Origin: Chloroflexi bacterium RBG_16_70_13
GTDB lineage: Bacteria > Chloroflexota > Limnocylindria > Limnocylindrales > CSP1-4
Length of the DNA: 7,375 bases
Assembly: GCA_001795245.1 (NCBI GenBank)
Contig: MGOD01000083.1
Coordinates: 15,088-22,462, forward strand
Direction of reading: 5' to 3'
Shown here: piece by piece, positions 6,013 through 7,375 of the stretch
How positions within the stretch are numbered: the stretch's first letter is position 1
How the letters are laid out: each line of letters opens with the position of its first letter
Made by a program: the position numbers and the translations under genes
Notes under the pieces: model-generated
What the model saw: only the letters and a program-made list of their open reading frames with translations
The model's database searches: none
Told to the model about the DNA's origin: nothing

Positions 6013-6924
6013 ATGCCCGACCCAGGGATCCAGGTCCGCCCGGCGACGCGCGACGACTTCGAGTCGATCGACCGCATCGCGGGGGCCAACGGCGAGCCGA
6101 CAACCGCCCCGCGCTGGCCGGGCTACCTGTACCTCGATCATCTCCTCGCCGAGGCAACCCTGCTCGTGGCCGAGCGGGACGGCGCGATCATCGGCTACGC
6201 AGGGGCCGCGGTCGTCGGAGGGCCACGCCCGGCGGCGCACGTCACGGACCTCTTCGTCGATCCGGAAGCGTACGGCCAGGGTGCCGGTGGGCGCCTCCTC
6301 CGTGGGCTGTTCGAGGCGGTCGATGTCGCCGACTGGACGACGAGCAGCTCGGCCGACCCGCGGGCGCTGACCCTGTATGCCCGCTCGGGGATGCAGCCCG
6401 TCTGGCCGATCCTGTACCTCGAGGCGCCGCTGACCCTGCCCGTCCCCGACACAGCCGCCGAATGGTGGCCGGGCCGGGCGAAATCGGGCGAGGTGGGCCC
6501 CGGGGACACGAGCGCCCTCGAGCTCACGTGGAGCGGCCGGGATTTCGCCGCCCACTACCGGCACTGGGCCTCGCGGCCCGGTGGCGTGGCCTTCAGGGTC
6601 GAGGTCGACGGGCGCGCCGTCGCCGTCGGTGCGGTCCGCGATGGGCGGATGGGCCCCGGTCGCGTGCTCGACCACCTGGCGATCGCCCCCGACGCGGATC
6701 CCCGGCTCGCGCTGGTGACAGCGCTCCGGAGCACGCCCGTCCGGACGCCGTCGCCGCAGCCCGACCCGGCGGCCCGCCTGAGGTTCACGCTCGGCGGCCC
6801 CCACCCTGCCGTCGCGCTCCTGCTGGCGCTCGGCTGCCGCATCACCGATCACGACACGTTCTGCACGACCGCCCCGGAGCTCGTCGATCCCGCCCGGGTC
6901 GTGCCGGACCCGAGCTTCGGCTAG
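6013..6924 (+). CDS. Two-domain GNAT family protein
   Basis: The 303-residue protein has a complete N-terminal GNAT domain and a second, degenerate GNAT-like half. In the first, GIQVRPATRDDFESIDRIAG (5-24) starts the fold, AAHVTDLFVDPEAYGQGAGG (74-93) gives strand 4 and the acetyl-CoA loop, and DPRALTLYARSGMQPVWPIL (115-134) matches motif B. The loop GQGAGG has tyrosine where R or Q is usual. The second half (about 165-300) shows FRVEVDGRAVAVGAVRDGRM and a terminal segment ITDHDTFCTTAPELVDPARV but no acetyl-CoA loop, as in tandem-GNAT proteins where one half is structural. Substrate is unknown. ATG at 6013 was chosen because ATGs at 5980 and 5998 add non-domain residues and 5980 lies inside pabB. 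Only 21 bases separate it from the divergent pabB start. Confidence 0.87.
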   Translation: MPDPGIQVRPATRDDFESIDRIAGANGEPTTAPRWPGYLYLDHLLAEATLLVAERDGAIIGYAGAAVVGGPRPAAHVTDLFVDPEAYGQGAGGRLLRGLFEAVDVADWTTSSSADPRALTLYARSGMQPVWPILYLEAPLTLPVPDTAAEWWPGRAKSGEVGPGDTSALELTWSGRDFAAHYRHWASRPGGVAFRVEVDGRAVAVGAVRDGRMGPGRVLDHLAIAPDADPRLALVTALRSTPVRTPSPQPDPAARLRFTLGGPHPAVALLLALGCRITDHDTFCTTAPELVDPARVVPDPSFG

Positions 6925-6987
6925 GCCGGGGGGTCGACCTGGCCGTCCCGGAGCGTGCCGGTGGCCTGGAGTGCCGCTCGTCGCTCG

Positions 6988-7006
6988 CGATGAGCGCGGC
7001 TCATCG
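6988..7006 (+). terminator. Hairpin after the two-domain acetyltransferase gene, possible terminator
   Basis: CGATGAGC and GCTCATCG form a perfect 8-base stem around a GCG loop, 63 bases after the TAG at 6922-6924. No T-tract follows, so it may be a rho-assisted stop, an RNA-stabilising end, or a dyad-type protein site. Confidence 0.4.
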
Positions 7007-7104
7007 AACAGCCATCGACTGAGATTGGCGGAGTCCTCCGGCAACGCCAGGGCACGCGATTCCGTCGTGGACTCAGCGTGGTCGCCACGACATCGATGAA
7101 CCAC

Positions 7105-7262
7105 GTGACCCCCAGTCACGTTTCGGCGTCGCAAGCGCTCCAGCGGCGCGCTCACAGGGTCCTCGGCACGGGATCATGACCCCGGGTCACGACTTCGTGG
7201 GCCGCGGGCGGCGTCACGGGCCGGCGGCCGGCTTCGACGTTCGGAACGTGACTCGGCGTCAC
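7105..7262. repeat. Three GTGAC-N5-GTCAC dyads at 71-72 base spacing
   Basis: Dyads lie at 7105-7119 (GTGAC cccca GTCAC), 7176-7190 (aTGAC cccgg GTCAC) and 7248-7262 (GTGAC tcggc GTCAC). All have exactly 5 bases between arms and their starts are 71 and 72 bases apart. The base after each is G, and copies two and three continue as GTCACGAC. The DNA between dyads is not clearly repeated. A lone GTCAC half occurs at 7213-7217. They may be binding sites for a dimeric regulator or a REP-like structured element; I know no named family with this arrangement. Confidence 0.7.
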
Positions 7263-7282
7263 GACTCGCGGACGCGGCCGGA

Positions 7283-7322
7283 CGCGAGGGCCGCCGGCCT
7301 GGCGGCCGGCGGCCCACTCGCG
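7283..7322 (-). terminator. Strong GC hairpin downstream of the minus-strand gene, likely terminator
   Basis: A perfect 12-base stem, 7288-7299 with 7304-7315, closes a 4-base loop (TGGC). It can extend by CGCGA (7283-7287) pairing with TCGCG (7318-7322) across a 2-base bulge. It begins about 10 bases past the stop of the gene ending at 7333, the usual place for a terminator. No T-tract follows on the minus strand, as is common in GC-rich genomes. Confidence 0.55.
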
Positions 7323-7332
7323 TCGGCAGGGC

Positions 7333-7375
7333 TCAGCCCTTCTCGATCGGGACCCCGATCATGCTCCCCCACTCC
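7333..7375 (-). CDS. C-terminal end of an unidentified gene entering from the right
   Basis: The minus strand reads EWGSMIGVPIEKG then TGA at 7335-7333. All thirteen codons before the stop end in G or C, matching the codon style of the window's real genes and unlike the other frames here. A strong hairpin starts about 10 bases downstream, as expected after a gene end. Too little is visible to name a family. It would be convergent with the two-domain acetyltransferase gene across the gene-free stretch. Confidence 0.5.
   Translation of the reverse strand, partial: EWGSMIGVPIEKG

Larger units (their letters stand above)
6925..7332. other. Gene-free stretch of about 400 bases between convergent genes
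   Basis: I find no convincing coding region here on either strand: frames that stay open have poor codon composition and no recognisable protein. It holds a hairpin just past the acetyltransferase gene (6988-7006), a looser inverted repeat with arms GTCGTGG/CCACGAC (7064-7070 and 7085-7091), three regularly spaced GTGAC/GTCAC dyads (7105-7262), and a strong GC hairpin (7283-7322) next to the end of the minus-strand gene. Confidence 0.6.

Noticed and set aside
5992..7155. Long upstream extension of the pabB reading frame on the minus strand (nearly 390 more codons)
   Set aside because: It is antisense to the well-supported two-domain acetyltransferase, has no recognisable domain, and is a GC-rich shadow frame. 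PabB proteins do not carry such an extension.
7105..7262. CRISPR-like reading of the regularly spaced dyads
   Set aside because: Only the short dyad core is shared, flanks differ between copies, there are three copies, and no cas gene is visible.
7176..7375. Open plus-strand frame from ATG 7176 to the window edge
   Set aside because: Arginine-rich shadow-like product with poor third-position bias, crossing the strong hairpin and antisense to the better supported minus-strand gene end.

Overview
The window is very GC-rich, codons in the genes end almost always in G or C, and GTG starts and 4-base start/stop overlaps are common. Gene content is ordinary bacterial metabolism plus several lineage-restricted small proteins. 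My best guess is an uncultured soil or freshwater Chloroflexota (Limnocylindria-like) or a high-GC actinobacterium-like genome. This rests on style, not on a marker gene.

Layout. (1) Minus strand, 1-642: a MIP18/SufT-like Fe-S assembly protein followed by a PduO-type cobalamin adenosyltransferase that runs off the left edge. (2) Minus strand, 767-1587: an unrecognised helical protein (faintly RsbRD_N-like) followed by a DUF433 protein. (3) Plus strand, 1662-3218, divergent from (2): a four-helix membrane protein, a GNAT acetyltransferase, and a membrane-anchored extracytoplasmic protein with a Septum_form-like domain. (4) Minus strand, 5991-3234, convergent with (3): pabB, pabC and an unknown 113-aa protein, each pair overlapping by 4 bases. 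(5) Plus strand, 6013-6924, divergent from pabB with only 21 bases between starts: a two-domain GNAT protein. (6) 6925-7332: a gene-free stretch of about 400 bases containing three equally spaced GTGAC-N5-GTCAC dyads and a strong GC hairpin. (7) Minus strand, 7333-7375: the last codons of a gene entering from the right.

How the genes work together. pabB and pabC make p-aminobenzoate from chorismate for folate; the glutamine amidotransferase partner (pabA) is not in the window. The other clusters have no clear common pathway. Three operon-leading genes (1587, 1662, 5991) have a TANNNT box 6-8 bases before their start and no Shine-Dalgarno sequence, which suggests leaderless mRNAs. The most unusual non-coding structure is the dyad array at 7105-7262. 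I see no recognisable defence system, mobile element, tRNA, rRNA or CRISPR array.
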